Shown piece by piece: positions 9,215-17,864 of a stretch of 64,000 nucleotides of DNA. Each line of letters opens with the position of its first letter. Within the stretch, counting starts at the first letter, position 1. The position numbers and the translations under genes are program-made. Below the pieces are notes generated by a model. That model was not told the origin of the DNA, searched no databases, and worked only from the letters and a program-made list of their open reading frames with translations. The DNA comes from Aeoliella straminimaris (GTDB taxonomy: Bacteria; Planctomycetota; Planctomycetia; Pirellulales; Lacipirellulaceae). The DNA lies in contig NZ_JAMXLR010000011.1 in the NCBI RefSeq assembly GCF_024054565.1, positions 21,367 through 85,366 of the forward strand, in the 5' to 3' direction.

Positions 9215-10258
9215 ATGTTGAGGCAGAATGGGTTTTCCTGGAGCGTCGGCTTAGGTCGCTGGTATGGTACAGCGGTCGAAGTCCATCTATTGCTGCTCCT
9301 GGGTCTTGCCGGAGCGCTCGCGCTGACGGCCGGCAAGCCGGTGATCGGTTTGGTGATGATCGTCGTCTGGCTGGCGAGCGTCACGCTGCATCAATTGGCC
9401 CACGTGTTGGTGGCCATGCGCCTGGGCGGCGAAGTGTCCAACGTGGTGGTCGGTCCGGCCGGCGGAAGCTACGAAGTCGATCTGGCCGACGAGCCGGAGC
9501 CTCAAGTACTGGTCGCGCTCGCCGGTCCGGCAGTGCACCTGATGCTGGTGGTGGCCGCGGTTTGTCCGCTGGTGTTTCACGGCGCCGACGAAGTGCTGTC
9601 GCTGCTGCACCCCATTTCGGCGCTCGATCAGTTTACGCTCAACGCCCCACTCGGCCTGACCACCGTGAAGGTGGTGCTGTGGCTCAACTGGATTCTGTTC
9701 CTGGTCAACCTGCTGCCGGCCTATCCGTTTGATGTGGCCATTGTGCTGCGATCGCTGTTGTGGCCCATGGTGGGGCGACGCACGGCACTGCTGGCCACGG
9801 GGCGTCTGGCCCAGGCCACGGCCGTTGGTTTCCTGTTTTGTGGATTGTACCTGGCTTCGATCGTGCAGGTGGAAAGCTACGTGTGGGTGATTCCCATCTT
9901 CGCGTCGCTTTACCTGGCCGTGGCCGCGCAGCGGGATTGGTACCTGCTGGCCGAACTCGACGGCGAAGTGCTGGACGACGAGTGGCTGGGACTCGACGAC
10001 GATCTGGGCGAAGACATCTGGCGCGACGACTCCAGTCATATGGTGCTGGTCGAACAGCACTACGACCAACTCCGCGAACGGTACGAGCGGAAACGCAAGG
10101 CCCAGGAAGATTACGAAGACGCTCGAGTGGACGACATCCTGGCGCGGCTGCACCTCGAAGGGTTCGAGCACCTTTCGCAGGACGACCAGGCTTTCTTGCG
10201 GCGGGCCAGCCGCCGGTATCGCGATCGCCGCCGCCAAGGCCATCCCCCCTCCGAGTAG
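9215..10258 (+). CDS. Site-2-protease-like (M50) membrane protein with altered active site
   Basis: A 347-residue polytopic membrane protein resembling M50 site-2 metalloproteases (compare SpoIVFB). Membrane segments occupy about residues 25-245, followed by a long acidic then basic cytoplasmic tail (about 250-347). The zinc motif HEXXH is here H59-Q60-L-A-H63, so the catalytic Glu is replaced by Gln. The second motif NxxPxxPLDGG is N165-LLPAYPF-D173-V-A, keeping the Asp ligand but losing the Gly pair. It is therefore predicted to fold and perhaps bind zinc, but to be catalytically dead. The ATG at 9215 gives the normal M50 N-terminus; upstream in-frame starts give an unlikely basic extension. 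Confidence 0.8.
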   Translation: MLRQNGFSWSVGLGRWYGTAVEVHLLLLLGLAGALALTAGKPVIGLVMIVVWLASVTLHQLAHVLVAMRLGGEVSNVVVGPAGGSYEVDLADEPEPQVLVALAGPAVHLMLVVAAVCPLVFHGADEVLSLLHPISALDQFTLNAPLGLTTVKVVLWLNWILFLVNLLPAYPFDVAIVLRSLLWPMVGRRTALLATGRLAQATAVGFLFCGLYLASIVQVESYVWVIPIFASLYLAVAAQRDWYLLAELDGEVLDDEWLGLDDDLGEDIWRDDSSHMVLVEQHYDQLRERYERKRKAQEDYEDARVDDILARLHLEGFEHLSQDDQAFLRRASRRYRDRRRQGHPPSE

Positions 10259-10464
10259 GGTTCGCCTGCAGGCAGTTACAGTCGCTGCTGGGTGGCGCAA
10301 CCGTTGCTGCCGCTATATCGCGGCGCGAGCGCTCCTTTTCCGGCGATTCTCGCTGTTGAATCAGTAGCAGCCGGCTTGGCGTTTAAAGTATGGGGTATTT
10401 TTGCATTGGTCCGCTTGGCGGATTCACCTACCCCCCTGCATTATAGCGACGCTCCCCTCCGTCT

Positions 10465-12162
10465 GTGTTCAATTCGGCACTGGCCAACGAGATTCAGCAC
10501 CACCCGCACCGCGTGCGGTCGCTCTACAACTGCGCCCCTCCGCCCGAGTTGCCCGAATTGCTGGAGCAATTGAAGACCGCTTTCGACGTGCCGATTGCGG
10601 AGCTCGATTTGATTTCCGGCGAGCTGAATCGTGTAGCCGCCGGCTGGCTTTCGATTGACCTCGACCGGTGGATTCCGGTGCTGGAGGAGGTCGCCCGGCG
10701 GGGACGGGTGGAGATCGTCGAAGACTGTGCGCCGCTGGCGGTGCTGGCCGTACCGATCCCGACCTCGAACGGCAACTGGTGTACGCGGCTGGCGCTGGCC
10801 GTGTTTGTCACCGAGCCCTACGATCCGGCCATCGATCTATCGGCCGCCGCCCATGCGCTGGGCGTCGACTTGCAGGCCCTCCAGCGATGGTGCCGAGTCC
10901 AGCCGCAGTGGCCCACCAGGGCAGTGCAGCAAATGGGGTGCCTGTTGGTCGAGCACACGGCCGCTGCTTCGCAGGCAGCGAAACTCAAGTATCAGTTGAC
11001 AAACGTTTCGCAGCATTTGCTGCAGACATTCGACGAGTTGAACCTGCTGCATCGCATTAACGAACGATTGTCGCTTACGAACGACGAGTCGCAGTTGTTG
11101 GATCTGGCCGTCGAGTGGCTGAGCGATGTGCTGCCGACCGAATGCTTGCTGGCCTGTATTGCACCGACCGGCGAGGACGACACCGGCAGGTCGTGGATCT
11201 ATGCCGGCGAGTGCCCTATCCCCGAAACCGAGCTCGATCAGTTCTTCGATCGACTCGGCCCCGAGGTGCATGATTCCACCGTGCTGATCGACCGCGAAGC
11301 CACCAGCAGTCCCACCTGGTACTACCCCACGATTCGCGAGGCGATTAGCGTGCCGATTCGCGCGGGCAGCGTGGTGACGGGCTGGTTGTTGGCCGTGAAT
11401 CACACGCCCGATGTTGGCCGTCCCGACCAGGAGTTCGGCAACCTGGAGACCAGTTTGCTGACGTCGGTCGCCTCGACGTTGGGCATGCACGCCGGGAATG
11501 TCCGGCTGTACAACGATCAGTCCCATTTCTTCGACAGTGTGGTCCGCGCGCTCAGTTCGGCCATCGACGCCAAGGATCCGTACACCCGAGGTCACAGCGA
11601 GCGAGTCGCCCGCATCAGCGTGCTGCTGGCTCGCCACCTCGGTTGCAACGCCACCCAGCTGAACACCATCTATCTGTCGGGGTTGTTGCACGACATTGGT
11701 AAAATTGGCATCGACGATCAAGTGCTACGCAAGCCGGGGGAGCTTACTATCGAGGAGTTCGAGCACATCAAGCTGCATCCCGAGCTGGGGTATCGGATTC
11801 TGAAGGACGTCAAGCAGCTCAATCGTGTGCTGCCCGTGGTGCTGCACCATCACGAGGCGTGGGACGGTTCGGGGTACCCGCACGGTCTGGCGGGAGAAGA
11901 GATTCCGTGGCTGGCGCGAATCGTGGCCGTGGCCGACTCGTTCGACGCCATGAGCAGCGATCGCCCTTACCGGACGGGCATGCTGCCTGGAAAACTGAAC
12001 GATATTTTCCTCCGCGAGGCGGGACAGCAATGGGATCCACGCGTGGTGGAAGCCTTTTTTGCGATTCGTGGAGAGATCGACGAGGTGGTGGAAGAGGATC
12101 GCGAGTTGCTCTCGCTCGACGTTGAGAAGTGGGGAGACCATCGCGTTGCAGAAGGCGAGTGA
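10465..12162 (+). CDS. GAF / HD-GYP signalling protein (c-di-GMP phosphodiesterase type)
   Basis: A 565-residue cytoplasmic protein. Residues about 195-345 form a GAF-like sensory domain, and 355-540 form an HD-GYP domain of the kind that hydrolyses cyclic di-GMP. The HD pair is H409-D410 within LLHDIGKIGI, followed by HHHEAWDGSGYP (461-472) and VADSFDAMSSDRPYR. All metal-ligand motifs look intact, so an active phosphodiesterase is likely. The N-terminal 180 residues are unassigned. The frame opens at GTG 10465; no ATG exists close by, so the exact start is uncertain. Confidence 0.9.
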   Translation: MFNSALANEIQHHPHRVRSLYNCAPPPELPELLEQLKTAFDVPIAELDLISGELNRVAAGWLSIDLDRWIPVLEEVARRGRVEIVEDCAPLAVLAVPIPTSNGNWCTRLALAVFVTEPYDPAIDLSAAAHALGVDLQALQRWCRVQPQWPTRAVQQMGCLLVEHTAAASQAAKLKYQLTNVSQHLLQTFDELNLLHRINERLSLTNDESQLLDLAVEWLSDVLPTECLLACIAPTGEDDTGRSWIYAGECPIPETELDQFFDRLGPEVHDSTVLIDREATSSPTWYYPTIREAISVPIRAGSVVTGWLLAVNHTPDVGRPDQEFGNLETSLLTSVASTLGMHAGNVRLYNDQSHFFDSVVRALSSAIDAKDPYTRGHSERVARISVLLARHLGCNATQLNTIYLSGLLHDIGKIGIDDQVLRKPGELTIEEFEHIKLHPELGYRILKDVKQLNRVLPVVLHHHEAWDGSGYPHGLAGEEIPWLARIVAVADSFDAMSSDRPYRTGMLPGKLNDIFLREAGQQWDPRVVEAFFAIRGEIDEVVEEDRELLSLDVEKWGDHRVAEGE

Positions 12163-12262
12163 CCACCCTCGGCCAGCGCGTGGGTGACTTGCCAGCAGTC
12201 GAGTGGCGCGGACAATTCCTAGGTCTCCCGACCGCCCCACTCTACACCAGCGAGCGCCGACG

Positions 12263-12751
12263 ATGGCCCGGCATGAGCAACAGCGAGAAGACCTGCTGGA
12301 CGACGCCGTGGCGTTTATCGAACGCGCGGTGTTCTCGTCTGACGACTACGAAGAAGTGTTCGTCGGGTTCCGATCCAGCGGTGCCGTGAGCGTGTACGTC
12401 GACCAGGACCCGGTGTACCACTTTAACTCGTCTGGAGAACTGCGGCGTGGCTTCCTGGCAGGTGAGCTGCTCAAAGCCAAAGCCGGCAAACTAGTCGCTA
12501 TGCGCCGCGAACGGCCCGGCGGCGAGGTGCAACTGGTGAGTCGCGAACTGAGCGCCGCCGACTCGGCCGAATTGCTCGAGCAAGCCCGGCGGCTACTGCA
12601 AACACTGCGGCAGGACCTGCAGAACCAGACATTGCGGGTGGTGGGCCAGGTGCCGGAGGGAGGAGTCGCCTTGCGGTCACGCATCGTCGAGTGGATACAA
12701 GAGATCGTGGCCAAGCCCATTGAGGTGGCCCACACGCCGCACGCGCGCTGA
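12263..12751 (+). CDS. Conserved-looking cytoplasmic protein, unknown function
   Basis: A 162-residue soluble protein without signal peptide or membrane segment, rich in charged residues, with a predicted alpha/beta N-terminal half (GFRSSGAVSVYVDQDPVYHF) and a helical C-terminal half. No family recognised. It begins about 100 bp after the HD-GYP gene on the same strand and could be its partner. Its stop codon is 1 bp from the convergent ygfZ stop codon. Confidence 0.65.
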   Translation: MARHEQQREDLLDDAVAFIERAVFSSDDYEEVFVGFRSSGAVSVYVDQDPVYHFNSSGELRRGFLAGELLKAKAGKLVAMRRERPGGEVQLVSRELSAADSAELLEQARRLLQTLRQDLQNQTLRVVGQVPEGGVALRSRIVEWIQEIVAKPIEVAHTPHAR

Positions 12752-12752
12752 C

Positions 12753-13592
12753 TCATTCAGCGAGCGATTCCACAACAACTTTGCCCGTGTCGGTGGTGAG
12801 TTGGGTTCCCGCGGCGTTGCTGCCGCGGCGGACCATGGCCAGGCCGGCGTAGCCGTTATCGATCTGGCCCACGGTGGTGATCGTGCCCACTTGCTTGTCG
12901 CCGTCCGTAAGCTGCGCACCTGCGGCGAGCTGGGCGCCATCGAGCGCTCGCACCCGCACGATCTGTTTGTTAACGTGGCCCAGCGCATCGAGTCGGGCGA
13001 TGGTCTCCTGCCCCAGGTAGCAACCCTTGGTGAAACTGATGGCCCGGCTGTCGCGGCTCAGTTCTTGCGGCAGCGTTGCTTCGCCGAACTCGACTCCACC
13101 TTGCGGCCAGCCGGCCGCTACCCGCACCGCCGCGAACGCCGCGGCATCGCCGGCGACGAACCCTGCGGTGTCGAGAGCCGATGGCACCTCGTCACCCAAG
13201 GCCAACCACATGGTCGGTGGGCCGAGGGGCAGCTTGATGCAGTTGTCGGCAAGCTGCTGATCATCGCCGACGACAAGTACACTCTGTTCTTTCCGCTGAG
13301 TCAGCTCAACCTCTTCGCGAATAATGTAGCGATCGAGTTGCGAGGCAAGTGGCCCCGCATCGTTGGTGAATACGACAACCACCACGCGGTCTTCTGCGTT
13401 ATGCAGCACGGCGTGGTAGAGCACGTGTCCTTTGACATTGGTGAAGAACGCCTCGCGCGACTCGCCCACCGCCATCTGCTTGACGTCGGCCGTGCACATG
13501 TTGTGCAGGAACGTAGCGCGGTCGCTGCCGGTGACTTCGAGCACGCTGCCCGGCCAGTCGGTGAAGTACAGTTTATTGGTGTCGATGGTCAT
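12753..13592 (-). CDS. ygfZ: YgfZ/GcvT-like folate-binding protein
   Basis: A 279-residue member of the YgfZ (IBA57-type) branch of the GcvT fold, which uses folate to support assembly or repair of particular Fe-S enzymes such as MiaB. The diagnostic motif K-G-C191-Y-L-G-Q-E is intact, and the N-terminal 'FLHNMCTADV' and C-terminal beta-barrel regions are present. Length is normal for the family. It lies 16 bp downstream of the LarA-like gene on the same strand, probably in one transcript. The presence of an Fe-S maintenance factor fits a genome with many Fe-S proteins, including the 51-61 kb operon. Confidence 0.92.
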   Translation of the reverse strand: MTIDTNKLYFTDWPGSVLEVTGSDRATFLHNMCTADVKQMAVGESREAFFTNVKGHVLYHAVLHNAEDRVVVVVFTNDAGPLASQLDRYIIREEVELTQRKEQSVLVVGDDQQLADNCIKLPLGPPTMWLALGDEVPSALDTAGFVAGDAAAFAAVRVAAGWPQGGVEFGEATLPQELSRDSRAISFTKGCYLGQETIARLDALGHVNKQIVRVRALDGAQLAAGAQLTDGDKQVGTITTVGQIDNGYAGLAMVRRGSNAAGTQLTTDTGKVVVESLAE

Positions 13593-13608
13593 GGCCTGGG
13601 GTTGGGAG

Positions 13609-14835
13609 TTATTCGGCCCACTTTGGCACGGTGTACTGAACTTCGTTCAGCACGATGCAACTGGCGCTGCGTTGGGCAAGGCGGGCCAGCTCGTCGGTCG
13701 AGGCAATGGGGGTCATGCCAAGGTCCTCCACCACTTCAGATTCCAGTTGACTCATGAAGAACACCGGGCCGCGGCACAGAGCCTTGTAGATTTCCCAGGC
13801 CGCTTGCGCGTCGTCGGTTTGGGCGTCGTTCAGTTGGGCGGCGCGGTCGAGGTTGCCACCGGTAGCCATCAGCTTCTTCAGGCTCTTGCCTGGTGGGGTG
13901 TCGAGCTGGGTGCAAATGGCCACCGCGCTTTGCTCGTCGTCCGCCACGGTGGCCGCGGTATGCAGCGCACGGGCGACATTGTCCCATGTTTGCTCTTCGG
14001 GTCCACCGGCCAGCGTGGCCACGACCAGTTGGGCCGGCTGTTCGATGGTCAGTGCCCATTCGCGATCGCAGGTTTCGTCCACCACGCGTGCGACGTCGTC
14101 TGGAGCGCCGGCTACCACCTGCGCCACCCCGCCTCCTCGGGCGGGAATCACTTGCACCACCAGTGCCGAACCCAACAGCCAGCCAGCCTGCTCCGTCTCG
14201 CGGCGACGGATCATGCCGGCGGTGGGCGAATCGAGTGCGTCGGCCTGCGCGTAGCGACGTTGGGTAAGGACATCGGCAAAGCGTGGATAGATCGATTCGT
14301 ACACGCCACGGGCATCGCGCGACTGCGACATCCGGCCGCAGCCCACGGGTATCACCACGTCGGCCTCGAACAGCTGGCGGCTGATCATCAGTGGCTCGTC
14401 TTCCACGGCCGCCAGGTAGCACAGTGCCTCGTTGTCGCCCGGCACGTGCCCTACGACCACCAGTCCATCGCCGGTCAGGTCGTCAAGTTGCTCACGCAGT
14501 CTGTTGGCTTCCTCGACACTGCCAGTAACCACTTGAACGGACGACCGCTCGGTGCCTGCGGTTTCCAGGGCGGCCATCACGCCCCGCACGACATCGCTCG
14601 CGTGCCGCACGTTGGCGCCGATGGCGATGGCCACCAGATCGCCCGGCACCGTGGCTTGGGAGAGCGGCGGAAAGCCAACCGGCGCTTCGAGCGCGGCGGT
14701 GGTGGCGGTGACGACCTCGGCTGCTGCGAGGCGGCCGGAATTTGCCCTGTCGCCGCCGCCCCGCCACGCTTCGTCGCGCAACGTGATTTCCAGCGGTGGT
14801 AGTTCGCCCAGATGGACTTGAGCCAGGTAGGACAT
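13609..14835 (-). CDS. LarA-like (DUF2088) protein lacking nickel-pincer ligands
   Basis: A 408-residue protein with the overall layout of the lactate racemase LarA family: an N-terminal DUF2088-like domain (about 1-240) and a C-terminal LarA_C-like domain (about 260-408). In active LarA, histidines in GTHRP-type and 'PH..GFSGG'-type motifs bind the nickel-pincer cofactor. The corresponding stretches here read VTGSVEEANRL and VGCGRMSQS, with no such histidines, so nickel-dependent racemase activity is unlikely. The start at 14835 (MSYLAQV) removes a hydrophobic extension. It appears co-transcribed with ygfZ. True function unknown. Confidence 0.7.
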   Translation of the reverse strand: MSYLAQVHLGELPPLEITLRDEAWRGGGDRANSGRLAAAEVVTATTAALEAPVGFPPLSQATVPGDLVAIAIGANVRHASDVVRGVMAALETAGTERSSVQVVTGSVEEANRLREQLDDLTGDGLVVVGHVPGDNEALCYLAAVEDEPLMISRQLFEADVVIPVGCGRMSQSRDARGVYESIYPRFADVLTQRRYAQADALDSPTAGMIRRRETEQAGWLLGSALVVQVIPARGGGVAQVVAGAPDDVARVVDETCDREWALTIEQPAQLVVATLAGGPEEQTWDNVARALHTAATVADDEQSAVAICTQLDTPPGKSLKKLMATGGNLDRAAQLNDAQTDDAQAAWEIYKALCRGPVFFMSQLESEVVEDLGMTPIASTDELARLAQRSASCIVLNEVQYTVPKWAE

Positions 14836-14997
14836 AGCAGACGCAGACGATTGAGTAAGGAAAGGAAATACCGATACAAGCAGGTACAAAATGGTATCGG
14901 CCGTCGCGCCAGGGGGTCAAGCGGCGATGGTCCGCCATGCGAACGTGTGGTAGGGTGAATTACGGTTGTTCGCAAATCTCTTGGAGCGGTGTTGGCG

Positions 14998-16050
14998 ATG
15001 AGGAAACTGGGTACGTTGCTCGCCTGTAGTTGTTTGGTGCTGCTGGCGGTCCTGTGCATTGGTTGTGAAGGCGAGCCTGCGCAGCCAGGCAAAAAGGCCG
15101 AGCCGACGAGCGAACCCGAGCGGCAAGATGGCATGACCGCCGTCGAGATCATGCAGAAGATGGTCGCGGTGTACCGCGAAGCCGATTCGTATTTGGACAA
15201 CGCCGAGTACGCCGAGCATTTCATCTTGCCCGAAGATGGCGTCAAGCGTCAGACTCCGCCCACGACCTTTGCGGTGAGGTTGCAGCGCCCCAATCGTTTT
15301 CTGATCACTCGCCTGCGAACCATGATGGACGGTCCGCCCCAAGGCGCCCTGGTTGGTTCGGATGGCACGACCCTGGAAGCAGTCGTCACACAGCTCGAGC
15401 CTCAGCGTCTGCGTGTCGACGCACCTGAGGTAGCGACCCTGAAAACGGTAGCGCCCGATCCGGTGCTCCGCGAGGCTTTGTTTCCTGGTCCGATCCCCGA
15501 TGTCTTTCCTCAACTGGCTCTCCTGTTGTCGGAGGAAGAGCAGGCTCCGTGGCCCTTGGAGGCTCCTCGGGCATTAGTGCTGCTACCGCCAAAGAAACTG
15601 GACTCTTCCAGCAAGGAAGCAGCTGAGTGCTATCGAGTTCAGTTACGCACCGACCAAGGTCCGCAGGTGTGCTGGATCCATAAAGAGACGTTTGTCCTGC
15701 TGAGGATCGAAATCGCCAACAAAAAGATGCAAAAACACCTGTATCCTAATCAGGAATTCACCGAATTCACCTGGCAATTCAATTTCTACGACGTAGCCAT
15801 CGACGTCGAGACCACCAAGGAGATGTTCCGCCTGGCCCCAGCCGAAGATGGGCAAGAGGAGATCGTCGAGGCGTTTCGCGAGCCGGAGACGCAGCCCGAG
15901 TCCCCGCCCGAGGAAAGTTCGGCCGATCCGCAGGAGGAAACCGAACCATCCGAGCAAGCCGAGCCCCCCGCTGCCGACGAGCAGCCCACCGGAGAAGAGT
16001 CGACGGCCGACTCCACCGATCAGGTGAGTGACGCCGAAGCGGATCAGTAG
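14998..16050 (+). CDS. Lipoprotein, DUF2092/LolA-like fold candidate
   Basis: A 350-residue predicted lipoprotein. A signal with lipobox LCIGC ends near residue 25, followed by a globular beta-rich domain (about 45-300) with 'AVEIMQKMVAVYREADSYLDNAEY' at its start and 'VAIDVETTKEMFRLAP' at its end, as in planctomycete DUF2092/LolA-like envelope proteins. The last 60 residues are Glu/Pro/Ser-rich and probably disordered. ATG 14998 is preferred because GGAG lies 11 nt upstream; a GTG at 14989 would be too close to that site. Role inferred as an envelope lipid- or polymer-binding protein, not proven. Confidence 0.75.
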   Translation: MRKLGTLLACSCLVLLAVLCIGCEGEPAQPGKKAEPTSEPERQDGMTAVEIMQKMVAVYREADSYLDNAEYAEHFILPEDGVKRQTPPTTFAVRLQRPNRFLITRLRTMMDGPPQGALVGSDGTTLEAVVTQLEPQRLRVDAPEVATLKTVAPDPVLREALFPGPIPDVFPQLALLLSEEEQAPWPLEAPRALVLLPPKKLDSSSKEAAECYRVQLRTDQGPQVCWIHKETFVLLRIEIANKKMQKHLYPNQEFTEFTWQFNFYDVAIDVETTKEMFRLAPAEDGQEEIVEAFREPETQPESPPEESSADPQEETEPSEQAEPPAADEQPTGEESTADSTDQVSDAEADQ

Positions 16051-16163
16051 TCTTTAACGCCCACGCGAACCGTGTGCAGTGGCCTGCGTATTCGACTACA
16101 CTGTTTTTGACGGGCAGCAGCCAACCTCATTCAAACTCCTCTATGCTGCGGTACTCGGGGGCC

Positions 16164-16571
16164 ATGACGCAGATTCTTGCCGTTGACGATACCTGGCCCA
16201 ACAACTTCGATATGTTGGTGTTGTTGGGATACGTAGCCTTGGTGGTGGGCGTGCCTGCCGCCGGGTTGTCGCTGTTGGTCATCGACATTCGGGCCCACTA
16301 TCGCCGGCTGAAGGGCGCCCTGGTCGTGGTGTCGAACTACGTCAGGTACATGCCCTCCTGGGTAGCCGACGAAGCCCAGCGTCGCAAACGGGTTCCGCCG
16401 TGTCTGGCCGTGTTTGGTTTGAAGCTGCCTTGCACCGAAGCGGAACTGCTGAAGGCCTATCGCGAAATGGTCAAAGAGCGGCATCCGGACCTGGGGGGCG
16501 ACATGGCCGAATTCCTGCAATTGCAGCGGTTTTTTGAAGAAGCCCGGTCGCTGATCACCAATTCCGATTAG
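16164..16571 (+). CDS. Membrane-anchored J-domain protein
   Basis: A 135-residue protein with one membrane segment (about residues 20-42) and a C-terminal J-domain-like helical hairpin with the diagnostic HPD tripeptide ('EMVKERHPDLGGD', about residues 104-116). J-domains stimulate Hsp70/DnaK ATPase, so this may recruit DnaK to the membrane. The J-domain is short and C-terminal, as in TIM14-type proteins. The ATG at 16164 follows a GGGGG stretch; an in-frame ATG at 16143 is also possible. Confidence 0.85.
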   Translation: MTQILAVDDTWPNNFDMLVLLGYVALVVGVPAAGLSLLVIDIRAHYRRLKGALVVVSNYVRYMPSWVADEAQRRKRVPPCLAVFGLKLPCTEAELLKAYREMVKERHPDLGGDMAEFLQLQRFFEEARSLITNSD

Positions 16572-16754
16572 CTGCCGAAGGTTGCTTGTGGCGGTGCTGC
16601 TAGCACCGCTGTTGGTTGCTGTTGCTCGGCAATGGTCGAGAGGATACGATCGCGGCCCACTGCTGCGGCAAACAGGTTCGGTCGACTCCGACCGCCGCCT
16701 TGCGTCGTTGTGCTTTTCGCTTCGACTCCACCTGCGGGGAAAGGATTCCCACCG

Positions 16755-17843
16755 ATGACTGAGCTACGACCTCGAACTTTGTCCGACCTGGCCCATCTAG
16801 TGGCCGGTCGCACGACCGGCGACGCCACGGTGACCATTGTCGGAGCTGCCCCGCTGGACGAAGTTGCGCCCCGTCAAATTACGCTGATCGATCAGCCCGA
16901 GCGGCTCGCGCAGGCCGCCCAGTCGCCTGCTGGGGCCGTGCTGGTGCCAACGGGCCTGACCTGCCAGGACAAGCCGACCATCGAGGTCGACGACGTCCAC
17001 GCCGCGTTCGCCACCATCGTCAAGCTCTATCGTCCCCATCGGTGCTCGGTTGCCCCTGGCGTGGCCACTTCGGCCTCTGTTAGCGACACCGCCAAACTGG
17101 CCGAAGGCGTTACTATTGGCGCCGGAGCCACCGTGGCCGACGACGTCACCATCGGACCGGGCGCCACCATTCACGCCGGCGTGCACATTATGGCCGGTTG
17201 TCAGATCGGTGCAGGGGTCACGATTTTTCCCGCCGTCACGCTGTACGAAAACACCGTGGTGGGCGACCACGCGATCATTCACTCCGGTGCGGTGATTGGC
17301 GCCTACGGTTTCGGATATCGTCAGTCTCAGGGCCGCCACGAGTTGTCGGCTCAATTGGGCAATGTCGTGATTGGGCCGCACGTCGAGGTGGGCGCCAATT
17401 CGACCATCGATCGCGGCACCTACAGCTCCACTCGCATTGGCGAAGGAACCAAGATCGACAACCTGGTGCAAATCGCTCACAACTGCCAGATCGGCAAACA
17501 TAATCTGCTGTGCGCCCAAGTGGGCATCGCCGGCAGCACCACCACCGGCGACTACGTGGTAATGGCCGGCCAGGTGGGCGTCCGCGATCACGTACACATT
17601 GGCGAGGGGGCCCGCATCGGCGCCATGGCTGGCGTGTCGAACGACATTGCCGCAGGCGTGGTGGCCTTCGGAGCTCCCGCGACTCCCGAACGTGATCAGA
17701 AGATCCTGCTGGCCTCGTTGGCCAAGTTGCCTGAGATGCGGAAGCAATTCAAGCAAATCCGTAAGTCGGTGCAGAATCTCGAATCGTCCGCTCGTCAGCA
17801 CGGCTCGCAGGGTGGTCGCGCCGCCATGGATCCCGCCGCCTAG
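16755..17843 (+). CDS. lpxD: UDP-3-O-acylglucosamine N-acyltransferase LpxD
   Basis: Adds the second acyl chain in lipid A synthesis, transferring a 3-hydroxyacyl group from ACP to UDP-3-O-acyl-glucosamine in the cytoplasm. The 362-residue protein has an N-terminal uridine-binding domain (about 1-100), a left-handed beta-helix of hexapeptide repeats (about 105-330) and a C-terminal helix. The catalytic His is H242 in QIAHNCQIGKHN. The start at 16755 has AAGGA 9 nt upstream. The next gene, lpxI, is 21 bp away, giving a lipid A pair. Confidence 0.97.
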   Translation: MTELRPRTLSDLAHLVAGRTTGDATVTIVGAAPLDEVAPRQITLIDQPERLAQAAQSPAGAVLVPTGLTCQDKPTIEVDDVHAAFATIVKLYRPHRCSVAPGVATSASVSDTAKLAEGVTIGAGATVADDVTIGPGATIHAGVHIMAGCQIGAGVTIFPAVTLYENTVVGDHAIIHSGAVIGAYGFGYRQSQGRHELSAQLGNVVIGPHVEVGANSTIDRGTYSSTRIGEGTKIDNLVQIAHNCQIGKHNLLCAQVGIAGSTTTGDYVVMAGQVGVRDHVHIGEGARIGAMAGVSNDIAAGVVAFGAPATPERDQKILLASLAKLPEMRKQFKQIRKSVQNLESSARQHGSQGGRAAMDPAA

Positions 17844-17864
17844 AACATCCATCGCCTCGACGGA

